Shown here in pieces: positions 42,519-52,469 of a stretch of 64,000 nucleotides of DNA. A program made the position numbers and the translations under genes. Within the stretch, counting starts at the first letter, position 1. The number at the start of each line of letters is the position of its first letter. A model generated the notes under the pieces. It saw nothing but the letters and a program-made list of their open reading frames with translations. It made no database searches and was not told the DNA's origin. Location of the stretch: contig JAHDVF020001467.1 of the NCBI GenBank assembly GCA_022606425.2, positions 62,001-126,000 on the forward strand, given 5' to 3'. This DNA comes from Lepidostoma basale (lineage: Eukaryota; Arthropoda; Insecta; Trichoptera; Lepidostomatidae).

Positions 42519-42558
42519 CACGCTGACGAAGCTCCGGCGGAAGCAAAACCGATTGGTG
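42519..42558 (+). ncRNA. Hammerhead-ribozyme-like motif, family PAL-B (right arm)
   Basis: Perfect first strand CTGACGA (42,523-42,529), extra A, helix II GCTCC/GAAGC with one mismatch, then AAAA (for GAAA), CCGATT and GGTG. It complements the left-arm copy: each arm keeps the core base the other has lost. Confidence 0.45.
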
Positions 42559-42568
42559 TTACCAAAGG

Positions 42569-43304
42569 TACAAAGGATCGCGTAACTGTGTATAAAGGTA
42601 CAAAGGAAAAATCATACTTTTAGCTTCAGGTTTTAAGTTATTCGCAAAGATTATTTCAAAAGTTATTTATCTTTAAACTTACATATTTAAATAAGGTTTT
42701 TTTTTTAAACAGTTTTATTTTGATATAATATAACAAAGGAACCTGTAACGCATTTCTTTGCCTACTACAGAAAACGCTCATTAATCACTGTTTGATATAA
42801 TAAAGACATATTTTAACGTGATTACCTTTTAATGTACATAAATAAGGGTGAATATTATATTTATTACAACCAACATTCGCAATTGTGGTATTTTGATTAT
42901 AATGAGAATCTTATGAGATACTTGACGACACCGCTATTTCATAATAATATATCATTTCAATATTTCTGTTATACAACAGACCATAGCGAAATTCACATTG
43001 TATTATATATTAATATGAATGATGATAACTTCGGTTGTAAATTAAGGGAGTTGCTTAATAGCCTTTCGTCCAATTGGTACCTACAATTCTAGTGGTAGGT
43101 ACGTATATTTCAGTTTATAAGTAAAGGTACTGGCTGAGGTGAGTTATACCATTATCAGAAGAAATATTATAAACACAAGTTTTGTGTCAATGACCATTTG
43201 TTTTATCTTAAATATTATATGAACTGTCCCTTTACTAAATAGAGCTTTAGAGCAATAAAATACCCTCAACCCAAAACTTTAATTAAAAAATCTCTTCTCT
43301 GGTT
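42569..43304. other. No gene; AT-rich spacer
   Basis: The 86-codon frame at 42,832 has no recognised family and AT-driven composition; not called. Confidence 0.4.
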
Positions 43305-44228
43305 TCAATCCTGGGATTGGTTTGCAGCAATTTCCTCCATTATTCTCTTCCATTTTTCTCTGTCTTGTGCGGCTCTTTTGAGATCTGCATATGATGAGCA
43401 GCGTACGTCCACCAACAGGTCCTCCAGGTACTCTCGGCGTGGGCGTCCCCTAGAGTTTGTCCCCTCGATCATACCCTCCATTATGGCATGCAAGAGACCT
43501 TCTTGACGTATTACATGGCCGATCCATCTTGCACGCCTTTCGGACAAGGTCCTGAGCAGGTGCCTTCCTCCTTCGATTCCTTGAAGAACTTCCTCATTCG
43601 TGATGTGGTCTCTCCAGGAAATTCCAAAGAGTCTTCTATAGGACCACATCTCAAAAGCCTCTAGTCTCCGCTTATCCCTTTCGGATAGGCACCATGTCTC
43701 GCAGCCGTACATCAAGACACTCCATACATAGGTCTTGATGAGGAGTATTCTCAGTTTTAGGTCTATATTATTTGACTCTATTATTTTCGACCTTTTATTA
43801 AATGCAAGCCTAGCCTGATGTATACGGCTGTCGACCTCGCTCTTAGACCGACCGTCCCATGTTATTTTGCTCCCGAGGTAGACAAACTCCTTGGTGTTCT
43901 TTAGTGGAACTCCTGACATCACTACTCTCATCTGATGTTGCGTTCGGCCTACAGTCAGCAGCTTTGTTTTGCCCTTATTTATCTTCATGTTGTAGCTATC
44001 TTGAAGAATGTCTTGCAAAGTTTCTAAGGCCTCCTGCAGTTCCTCCTCACTTTCAGCAACCATAGCAATATCGTCAGCAAACCTTATCATGTCTATCTTT
44101 TGCCCGTGTATCCTTACACCTTCTCTGTGACTCATTCTCTCTCTCAAGTCGTCAATCGCATTCTGTATGTAAACGTTAAAAAGAGCAGGTGACAGCGAGC
44201 ATCCCTGTCTTACCCCTTGTCTTATACA
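43305..44228 (-). mobile_element. RTE-like LINE, open reverse-transcriptase fragment
   Basis: An uninterrupted reverse-strand frame of about 307 codons, 5'-truncated and open at 44,228. It starts RQGVRQGCSLSPALFNVYIQ (RT motif B), then has FADDIAMVAESEEELQ (motif C, catalytic FADD), MKINKGKTKLL, EFVYLGSKITWDG, SVLMYGCETWCLSE, FGISWRDHITNEEVLQ and RRARWIGHVIRQEG, and ends AQDREKWKRIMEE..ANQSQD, TGA at 43,305. Motif A, the endonuclease and the 5' end are missing, so it cannot work alone, but lack of stops suggests recent insertion. A decayed copy of its last codons lies at 44,490-44,530. Confidence 0.9.
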
Positions 44229-44354
44229 ATATTAAAAAATATCCATTCAAAATTTAACGCATTGATCTTTGTATTGCTATGTTCCTGGTACTCTGCCTAA
44301 GTTAACTAACATACGTTACATATGTTTCTGTGTTCTTACACTCATTTTGTAATA

Positions 44355-44462
44355 ATTGTGGTTAGTTTATATCGTTCTCCCGATGATGAAAGTGTAAGCC
44401 TTCGAAACATGTCTAGAAAAAAAACTCAGAAGTGGAAAAAACATTGTTTTAATTCATATAAA
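44355..44462 (+). repeat. PAL-D repeat with hammerhead-like motif
   Basis: 44,373-44,420: CCGATGA (44,380-44,386), extra T, helix GAAAG/CCTTC-like, GAAA (44,404-44,407), ACATGT, C, then TAGAAAA. The U4-to-C change is as in other PAL-D copies. It ends with ACATTGTTTTAATTCAT. Confidence 0.55.
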
Positions 44463-44530
44463 ATTCGTCGTTAATTCTTATTCTTCCTTCTAAAGTTTCA
44501 ATCCTGGAATTGGTTTTCAGCAAAGTTTAT

Positions 44531-44983
44531 TAATATCGTTGCTGGTTCTTGGGATTCCACTTGGGCCTTTTTGATGTGATAGTTTCCCGTTACTTTCCAC
44601 ATATTTCTTTTTAATGAAATATATTTAAAATCGCATTGGAATTCTATTAGGTAAGCGTGAAATAAACATTTAAGGTCAGACGCGGTTTTTGTGTTCGCAC
44701 ATTTGTGTTATGCTCTTCGTTCCACCTGCGATGAGGAAGTTGTTTCCTAAGCTGCTGCCGGTCCCAAGATCGGATAAAATGATCAGATAAAAGTAAGGTC
44801 CATCGCAGGGCTTATCAATCTGCATGGTAAAATGACACATGATTACGAACACCACCAGAATCACCTTGGATCCCTATGAATAGGACATAGAGGACATAGA
44901 GAATTCCCACCGCTTACCCAAAGCTATTAGAGGCGAACGGCGCCTTTCGTCAGCTTCGCTCATTCAATCAATCGAAAAAAAAT
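44531..44983. other. No gene; less AT-rich spacer
   Basis: A 62-codon reverse-strand frame (44,864-44,676) begins with a hydrophobic stretch but has no family; not called. Otherwise single-copy sequence. Confidence 0.35.
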
Positions 44984-45168
44984 GTTTTTTTTTTTTAAAG
45001 ACTAATATCAAGGATTTACATCAATGATATTAGAATTTATTTTACAATCTTCAATGTGAGCAGAAAATAGCTCATTATTATGAAGAAGGAATCTGGTCGT
45101 GTCCAGGCTTGAACCCTTGTCCCCTGGATCAGAAGCCAAGCGTTCTATCCCCTAGACCACCACCCGGT
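44984..45168 (-). mobile_element. SINE-2 copy
   Basis: Nearly identical to the copy at 13,392-13,584 over about 180 bases (a handful of differences), with the same A box, B box (GGTTCAAGCCT) and A-rich tail, here read as a T run at 44,984. No clear target duplication. The high identity points to recent spread of this family. Confidence 0.85.
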
Positions 45169-45939
45169 ATAAAAGAAATCAAGAGGGACCAGGCCACATT
45201 TAATCTACTGCTATTTTCCTCTATGTCCCGCCTAACATGCAGGTAACACTCAAAACACTTTTTTTCCTTTTGTATATTTCTAAACAAAATATACAAAAGG
45301 AAAAAAAATGACACGGGATTAAATGTGAAGCGGACTCATGGACAATTGACAGCGGGAAATGAAAGGAGGAACAGAGGAGACGAATGCAGAATGGCGTGAG
45401 TACGCACAACGTAACGCACAATATAGCGGACACGAGACAGGTCAAGGGAACAGAACATTACAAAAATCTCAAAATATATATACATACCTATATTAAGAAA
45501 TCGCCGCGATGGGGAGGGCGAGGCCCAGCTTTGCAGGCAGCCCCCACCCTTAACGAGGCAATCAGTACACCCTCAGAGGGGTCAGAGATCCCAATGATTT
45601 TTCTGATCACAATGAATAATAACCTAGATAAAAACATAAAGCCCAACGATAGGAGGAAACTGAAAATATCTGGAGAACGGAAAAGGATGCCCAAGGACAG
45701 GAGCCGCCGAAGGACTGTTGGATTGTTGTGTAGATAGTCCAAAATCCCACACCGGGATATACCGCCGAGAAAAAGAAGATTTAAATATTTAATATTTATA
45801 TCTATCCTAATTAGGCTTTAAAAAATATTCTAGAATAGGTAGAATAGATTTAAATATTTATTAATGTTTTAATTTTCATTATTAACATTGAACTTCTACA
45901 AAAAATAATAACAACATTAATAGTTTTATTTTGTTTTTA
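45169..45939. other. No gene; hairpin and unassigned GC-rich repeat-like segment
   Basis: 45,259-45,308 is a hairpin (CCTTTTGTATATTT mirrored by AAATATACAAAAGG, with T and A runs). 45,490-45,775 (AGGCCCAGCTTTGCAGGCAG; CTCAGAGGGGTCAGAGATCC) resembles the 3' region of a LINE, but I cannot name the family. No gene. Confidence 0.4.
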
Positions 45940-46415
45940 TTACAAATTAGCGAAGCATGGAACTGGCAAAAGAAGGCTGAAAGTAGAATGAATGCAGTAG
46001 AAATGAGATCTCTTAGACTAATGTGTGGATAGTCTGTGTATGACAGGGGGTCGAATTAAAATATAAGAAGTGAATGCGGTGCGAATGATGGTGAAATGAA
46101 CAAATTAATAAAAGGATCATTATGATGGTTTAGACACATGAAATGAATGAATGAAGAAAAAATGGTAAAAAAAACTAATGTTAACGTTGTAATTGTAACT
46201 GGAAATGGAGGAAGACCGAGGAAAACGTGGCATGATCAAATAAATCAAATATTGAATGTCGGCCACATGAGTAGTCAGAGAAATCGACGCGCGTGCATGA
46301 CACGATGTATGAATGTTGAGGAAACGAGAGAAATATGTCAGGAAAGAAAAGTGTGGCAGTCCATTCTTTCTGCCTACCCTTTCGGGGAGACGGCGTGATG
46401 GTTAGTTAGTTAGTT
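45940..46415 (+). mobile_element. RTE-A LINE, 5'-truncated copy
   Basis: Starts within the EAWNWQK segment, several stops, then NEEKMVKKTNVN, GRPRKTWHDQINQILNV, RRACMTRCMNVEETREICQE, KVWQSILSAYPFGET and TGA with a (GTTA)3 tail. Its 3' flank (46,416-46,481) is shared, inverted, with 12,594-12,657. Confidence 0.85.
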
Positions 46416-46481
46416 CTAAATGATCATGTTCTTTAAATAAAATTTACTAAAACATAAATATTACATTACCTTAAACCGGTC

Positions 46482-46984
46482 AGTTTCATATTATGTCCTT
46501 TTGAATAATACGTAGATGCTTTTTAATAAATGGTGGTAAAGACAAGTCCGTCAAATTTACCATTATTATTTTTTATGGTCGAGAGTGTATTACAATGATG
46601 TTATTTATTGAGGATCATAAAAGAAATCGAGGAAACTACAAAATCACGTCAATTTTACGTTTCTATATTTCAGATGAATACATTTTATGTAATAAATATT
46701 TAGTTGTTGCCATAATACAAAGGATGACGATGTTAAAAATATATAAGGGATGAAAGCGAGACCCCAAATATAACGACAAAGAGATCAAATTGGCCGATCC
46801 AAAGGGGATGGGAGGCGGATATGGAAACTACAACAAAATAATGGATTTGGCACAGAATAAGAAAATTCGAGTTGATGTACAAGTCTAATGGGCGTAGGAT
46901 TATCTCGGGAGAAACACAGATGTAATTCCTGCTGGTTTACGATTATTGGAAGGGGCGAAGATAAAACTATATTCCTTATAATAT
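46482..46984. other. No gene; spacer
   Basis: No recognised gene or element. Confidence 0.35.
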
Positions 46985-47125
46985 ATTTGAACGGAGAAAT
47001 TGACATGTGTGCATGACACGATAAATGAATATTGAGGAATCGAAAGAAGTATGTCAGGAAATAACAGTGTGACGATCCCTTTTTACCTGCCTACCCCTTC
47101 TGGTTGTTGGCGAGTTATTTAGTTT
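46985..47125 (+). mobile_element. RTE-A LINE 3'-end remnant
   Basis: GGAGAAATTGACATGTGTGC to CCTACCCCTTCTGGTTGTTG, covering the ACMTR and AYPF segments; drifted, with the tail GTTATTTAGTT. Confidence 0.65.
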
Positions 47126-47344
47126 TAATAGCGTTTGATATCAATGGTTGTTTTTGAATTCCAATCGAAATTGATAAATGAATAATGTTTTAATATGTTC
47201 TAGAAACTACCCGTCATTAAAAAGTTTTTGTAAATGAAAAATAATTAAACAAAAACATTATATAAATAATATGAATAAAAACATGTACAATATTGTACAT
47301 TTTCCTTATTTAATTTTCGCTTTTTTGATCTCAAGAAGCTTTTT
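47126..47344. other. No gene; AT-rich spacer
   Basis: Short AT-rich stretch before the long RTE-A copy. Confidence 0.35.
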
Positions 47345-48570
47345 ATATTTTTCAAAATATTGCACTTCGAACGCTTGCGGAGAAGTTTATGGCCAAAAAC
47401 CGTAAGCTTTTCTGTGCGTTTGTCGATTTGCAAAAAGCCTATGATCGAGTGAACAGAGATAAACTGTGGTCAATCTTGTCCGAATACGGAGTGAGCACAA
47501 AACTGATACGGGCGGTTGCTTCTCTCTACGAAGGGAGCACTGCCAGTGTTAGGGTAAATGGAGACATCACACCTTGGTTTGATATCACGAAGGGTGTTAA
47601 GCAGGGCTGCGTGATGTCTCCATGGTTGTTCAATCTGTATATGGACAAGTGTATGAAAGAACTTAAAGGTATAAATGCTGGTGCTAAGATGAGTGATCTG
47701 TCTGTAAACTGTCTGCTTTACGCGGACGATGCTGTTCTCGTTGCGGATAGTGCGGACGAATTACAAGTCTTGGTGTCGAGAATGAATGAGGTATGCAAGT
47801 CAAATGATTTAATGATGAATGTCGGAAAGTCAAAGGTGATGGTTTTCGAAAGGGAAGAGCAAATGACAGTTTGTAATATAAGTGTGAACGAAGAGAACTT
47901 GGAACAGGTGAAAGAATTTGTGTATTTAGGTAGTATGTTCACAACAGATGCCCGAACGGATAGTGACGTCGAAAGAAGGGTTGGTGCGGGTAACAAAGTG
48001 AATGGAGCTTTAAAAATAGTTATTGGAAACAAGAATTTATCAATGAAAGCGAAAACGGCCGTTCACAATGGAGTTCTGGTCCCAACCTTAATGTATGGAA
48101 GCGAAGAATGGAACTGGCAAAAGAAGGATGAGAGTAGAATAAATGCGGTAGAGATGAGGTCCCTAAGACGTATGTGTGGTAGAACGATATACGACAGAAT
48201 CTCAAATGCTGATATAAGAAAAGAATGTAGAGCGGAAGAAGGTATAATGAACAAAATTATGAAAGGATCGCTGCGTTGGTTCGGACATATGGAACGCATG
48301 GATGGAGAAAGAATGGTTAAGAAAGTATACGCTAATGATGTAAATGGGGTACGAAGTCGAGGCAGACCGAGGAAAACATGGCATGACCAAATTAATCAAA
48401 TTTTAAAGGTTGGTCATGTTAGAAGTCGGAGGAATCGACGTGCGTGTATGACTCGTTGTATGAATGCGGAGGAAGCTAGAGAGGTTTGCCAGGATAGAGT
48501 AGTGTGGCGGTCCATTCTCTCTGCCTACCCCTGCGGGGAAACGGCGTGATGGTTTGTTGTTGTTGTTGTC
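47345..48570 (+). mobile_element. RTE-A LINE, longest copy with open RT frame
   Basis: Open frame of about 395 codons ending at 48,549, readable from about 47,360 (ALRTLAEKFMAKN). It has RT motif A (FVDLQKAYDRVNR), motif B (VKQGCVMSPWLFNLY), catalytic motif C (LLYADDAVLVA), the KSKVMVFEREEQ and EFVYLGSMFTTDAR segments, MYGSEEWNWQKKDESR, SLRWFGHMERMDGERM, GRPRKTWHDQINQ, ACMTRCMNAEEAREV and SILSAYPCGETA. TGA is followed at once by GTTTG(TTG)n. The endonuclease and N-terminal RT are missing by 5' truncation. The open frame makes it the youngest RTE-A copy here and the reference for subfamily 2. Confidence 0.92.
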
Positions 48571-48743
48571 AAAATATTAGTTAAACGGTTTAAAATAAAT
48601 TTTAATTGAATTTTGGTTTCTTGATATTGATGAAAATATTTTGTTTTCTAGAAGTATTTTAGTCTAAATATTATATCAGTAACATATTTCGCATTGTTAA
48701 GGCACTATTAAATATCACGTATAATAACAAAGTTTTCAGTCGT
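48571..48743. repeat. PAL-E remnant
   Basis: TCTAGAAGTATTTTAGTCTA and AACATATTTCGCATTGTTAA resemble the left PAL-E arm, decayed. Confidence 0.4.
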
Positions 48744-48985
48744 AACTAACTAGCCAACTAACCATCACGCCGTCTCCCCGGAGGGATAGGCCGAAAGAAT
48801 GAACCGCCACACTGTTCTATCCTGACATCCTTCTCTCGATTCCTATAATTCATACATCTTGTCATGCACGCACGTCGATTTCTCCGACTCCTCACGTGAC
48901 CGAAATCAATATTTGATTAATTTGATCGTGCCACGTTTACCTCGGCCTTCCTCTATTTCTAGCTCCGTTCACGTCGTTTGTATAT
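48744..48985 (-). mobile_element. RTE-A LINE 3'-end copy
   Basis: AACTAACTAGCCAACTAACC tail complement, CATCACGCCGTCTCCCCGGA, then the MTRCM, HDQIN and RGRPR blocks back to NDVN. Truncated at 48,985. Confidence 0.85.
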
Positions 48986-49114
48986 ATTTTTCAGTAGTAT
49001 ATTTGTTCTATTATGTTCGTTAAAAAATCATTTTCGACGAAGACGTCACATACTTTTTCTTTTCCATCTATTCATCGATTAATAAGAATAATATACCACA
49101 CTGCAATGTACTAG

Positions 49115-49270
49115 GTAGCATTCTTCTTCTTCTTCTTCGTCAGCCTTCATCGGTCCACTGCTGGACATAGGCCTCTTCCCTTCCCCCACGACAGAAATGT
49201 TTTTTGCGGCCTGCCGACGCTTCTCCTATTTTCCCATGGTCTCCACCTTATTATTTTGTCATACTGGGTA
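49115..49270 (-). mobile_element. RTE-B-like LINE 3'-end fragment
   Basis: TTCTTCTTCTTCTTCGTCAG (GAAGAA tail complement), then CACTGCTGGACATAGGCCTC, the reverse complement of the EAYVQQW end, and an upstream RWRPWEN-like segment. Confidence 0.7.
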
Positions 49271-52120
49271 GCATTATAATAATTATATATTTTTTTTTAA
49301 TTATACATGTAGACAAAATAACAAAACAATCTTATAGGGGGAAAATGCAAAATCTAAGCAGTAATGTGAACTTAAGCGTTTACTAGCTTTTTCAGTGAAA
49401 TTAAAAAAAATTAAATTAACTTTTATTCTCATATTATGTGTCTAATTCTTATTGTCCTACTAGAATATCTGTCTCTAGTTAACTACATACTTATTTCCAT
49501 AATATATTCACATATAGAGAGACACTACGGGTAGATATGAATAAAAATATTGAAATACTGTGAAAACATTTATATGAAAATATTATTCTGCTTCATTGAA
49601 ATCAATGAAAGCATTCAATACTAAAAATGGTGTATTTTTAGTGCTCGATTTCATGCATTTTTCATAATTGAATCGTTGTGAACGAATCCATTTTCAAATG
49701 AATTAATGTTTTGTTTCATCTTCTCGGTATTATGAAAAACAAATAATACATTTGTATATCGTGAATACAACGATACATTTTATAAATATTGTATTGTATA
49801 AAAATAATAATGCTATAACGGAGTTGTTTCAAAATGGCGCCCACGGGCGGCTGTCATTTGAAGCTTCTCACAAAAAAAAAATTATTTCTGCATTTTGGCA
49901 ATCCTTTAAGATTAAAAATAGCTCCATATACAAGCATATGCATCAATCATGTGTGTGGTGTATTGTTTTTTTATTGGTGCACACTCTCATACTCAAATTG
50001 TACATCGCTCTGCACGCCTTCCCATCAGCCAGCCAATTAAAATGACAACCTCTGCCTGAATAAGCTTTAACTCCGGTGCCGCCGCCACAGTTCCTGACCA
50101 TCGTAATGGCTCACTCTCCATTTTGCCGTTGCTGTCACCTCCTGCACTGCAGCCTCTCCCTGTCCTGCCGCCTCCTCCTGCCCCGCCGCCGTCATCGCTG
50201 CCAACCCGCTGTTTACTCCAACGCTTCATGCCTAAACCTTTCCTTTCCACCATCCTTATCCCATCCTGTATCTCAATCTCATTCCCCACCCAAGGCCACT
50301 GGCCCACGCCCAAGGCCACTCTTATCCCACTTGGTTCCATACCCAGGAACAATTTCTCAGACGTATATCATTTAAAACTACAGAAATATTAAAATACTGT
50401 TAATATTTCCCATGTAGTATAAAAACACAAAGCGAAAAGCGTTATTTAAAAACCGTACATTTGTGAATAAAATCGCAGTAGGTACTTATGTAGGCGAGAG
50501 TATAAAAATAAGGTTTTATGTGATATATAGTATATTGAAGCTTATGAAAATCCATAGTGTTAGTGCTTTTTGATTATCAAAAATGAATAATTGCTAAAAC
50601 AGTTCGGGTGAATTGAAATAATTAATAAATAATTGTGGAAATGTACTCATAAACGATTTGAATTGTTTGAGGGAGATAGAGGAAAATATGTGCTATCATC
50701 TCTTCTCCCGGTGTCAGGTCAGGTCCCCCGACGCTGACTATCACTTGAGAGTAGACGTCTCTATCCCTGGCAGCTCGAAACAGCTCCGAGAAAAATGGAG
50801 CTAACTAGAATAATCCTTGTTTGAATGTGGGTTCATGACACGCAGAACAAACGAGACTATTGACGTTCGTCAAGATAATAGAGGTCCTCTTACATCTTAG
50901 TCCAAGACCCGTTCTCCCGGAAATACCGCGTACTTGGCAGCGATAGAAGTGATGGAGCGTCACAAGTTCATCTTTTCCCTGTCGCCTCGCTGTTGATTTA
51001 TCCTTGCTTGAATAATGTATCTTCCTGCGTCGCGATGCCCGACTTGGTAAAAGCCCCTAAAAGCTTTCTCTAAAAGCAATTAATTGTATTTTGCTAACTT
51101 CATTTCACAACACTTTGCGCTCAGACGGGAGCGAAGGTTGACAGGTGGGAAGTAGGAAGCGAGCAGCGGAGTCGCTTAAAACGGCGTTTATATTTTTATT
51201 TGCGCTTTGGCGGTTTTTTGTAATTACTTTCGAAAGGTGGCTATGAGATTTATTTATTATTTAATAGAGGGTGAATTATTTAAAATGTTCTCTTCGGACA
51301 AAATATTTTAGAATACCTAACTCTTTAGTTTTATTCATTTTGTACTAACATGCATAATATGTACAATCAAGTGCACTTGAGTGTCTAATTTTGAGAAAAA
51401 CTTAACGTTTTCTAAAAAGTTTATTGTGTATTTCAATTATATACTTTATGTCTTATTAAATATTAATTTCATAATATTTGTGATTCATTTCATTTTTCAA
51501 CCATCAAAAATCCAATGTTTTGAAATTCGTATTAAAAATTATAATAAATTTAATTACGAATAATATTGACAATTCTCATTTTAATTAATCATAATTTTAG
51601 TTTTTGAGTCATGATGCGAAACTCCATTTTAGGTATTTAATATTGATGAAACAATAAGTTTAATTACGTATGAGAATGATTTCTAAAAGTTTTATTAAGT
51701 ATGTATTCCATATAATAAAATTATTATATGGAATACATAAGTATGTATCCCCTACAATAAAAACGGGCGTTTCATCAAAATTAAATACTAAATCACCCTT
51801 ATTTGACTAAGCCATAATGCAAATAGTAAAAAAAAGTAGCTATCCATTGGAAGGCAGCAGTCCGATATTTGTGTTTTTCATTATTTTTTCAATTCAGGAT
51901 AATAAACAGCTTATGCTATATACATACGAGTATTCAAATATACAAGAAACTAATTAATAGTGACTAATTATATGATAAATACAAACAATTAAATACAAAG
52001 CGCATATATAATATATCGCCACTCTCTGATAATCTCGTAGCTGATGTGATAAGCGGAAAATGGAATACTTGGCTCGCGGTGTATTTTGTATTGTACAAAA
52101 TAATGGAGTGTTACCAATAT
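49271..52120. other. No gene; pyrimidine-rich patch, long island, PAL-E copy
   Basis: 50,080-50,230 is C/T-rich (CCTCCTCCTGCCCCGCCGCC) and gives long low-complexity frames on both strands that are not genes. 50,640-51,200 is a single-copy, GC-richer island. A PAL-E copy at 51,610-51,800 contains a perfect 19-bp inverted repeat (51,700-51,718 with 51,721-51,739). The remainder is AT-rich. Confidence 0.45.
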
Positions 52121-52330
52121 TTGTAGACAAATACTGGATTTTACCCATTGCGGGTATCATTTTTACCCATTGCGGGTCTTAATTTTTTCGTTTTTTTTTT
52201 AATTTGCTAACATAAAGCGATCGCTTAACCCAACCAATGACAGGTCATAAGTCCTGTAAACGCCTCGACCACAAAACAATTTACATCTTCGTCTCTATTG
52301 AGATACAATCAATCCTTAAAATAATGGAGT
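52121..52330. repeat. Repeat shared with the 40 kb pogo-like relic
   Basis: TTGTAGACAAATACTGGATT matches 40,277-40,297 directly. CATAAAGCGATCGCTTAACC to TCCTGTAAACGCCTCGAC matches 40,378-40,438 in reverse. TTTACCCATTGCGGGT is duplicated in tandem within it. Confidence 0.55.
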
Positions 52331-52469
52331 ATTTTGAATGTGTTTTCTTAGAAGTTCAGGGATGTCTCTCCAGAAGTACCTATATATATAATTTTAATTC
52401 TTTGGTATTTCCAGTTTTTAAAACTCTGTTTTAAAAGAAAACGTTAATATTTCTTCTTATTATTATTCT

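Larger units (their letters stand above)
42271..42568. repeat. PAL-B palindromic repeat with about 110-base centre
   Basis: TTGGTAACACCAACCGGTTT on the left mirrors ACCGATTGGTGTTACC on the right; the arms reach AAGTTTTGCTTTCGTGGCCG and its mirror, roughly 90 bases each. Hammerhead-like motifs sit in both arms: minus 42,280-42,319 and plus 42,519-42,558. Confidence 0.9.

Noticed and set aside
44676..44864. 62-codon reverse frame with hydrophobic start (signal peptide-like)
   Set aside because: Too short, no homologous motif and no exon context.
45129..45742. Several 60-117 codon frames on both strands
   Set aside because: They overlap each other, a hairpin and repeat-like sequence; no domain is visible.
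47718..48399. Reverse-strand frames inside the long RTE-A copy
   Set aside because: They are antisense shadows of the RT frame.
50076..50392. Overlapping long frames on both strands in a C/T-rich patch
   Set aside because: Low-complexity composition removes stop codons by chance; the products are Pro/Ser/Leu-rich with no domain.
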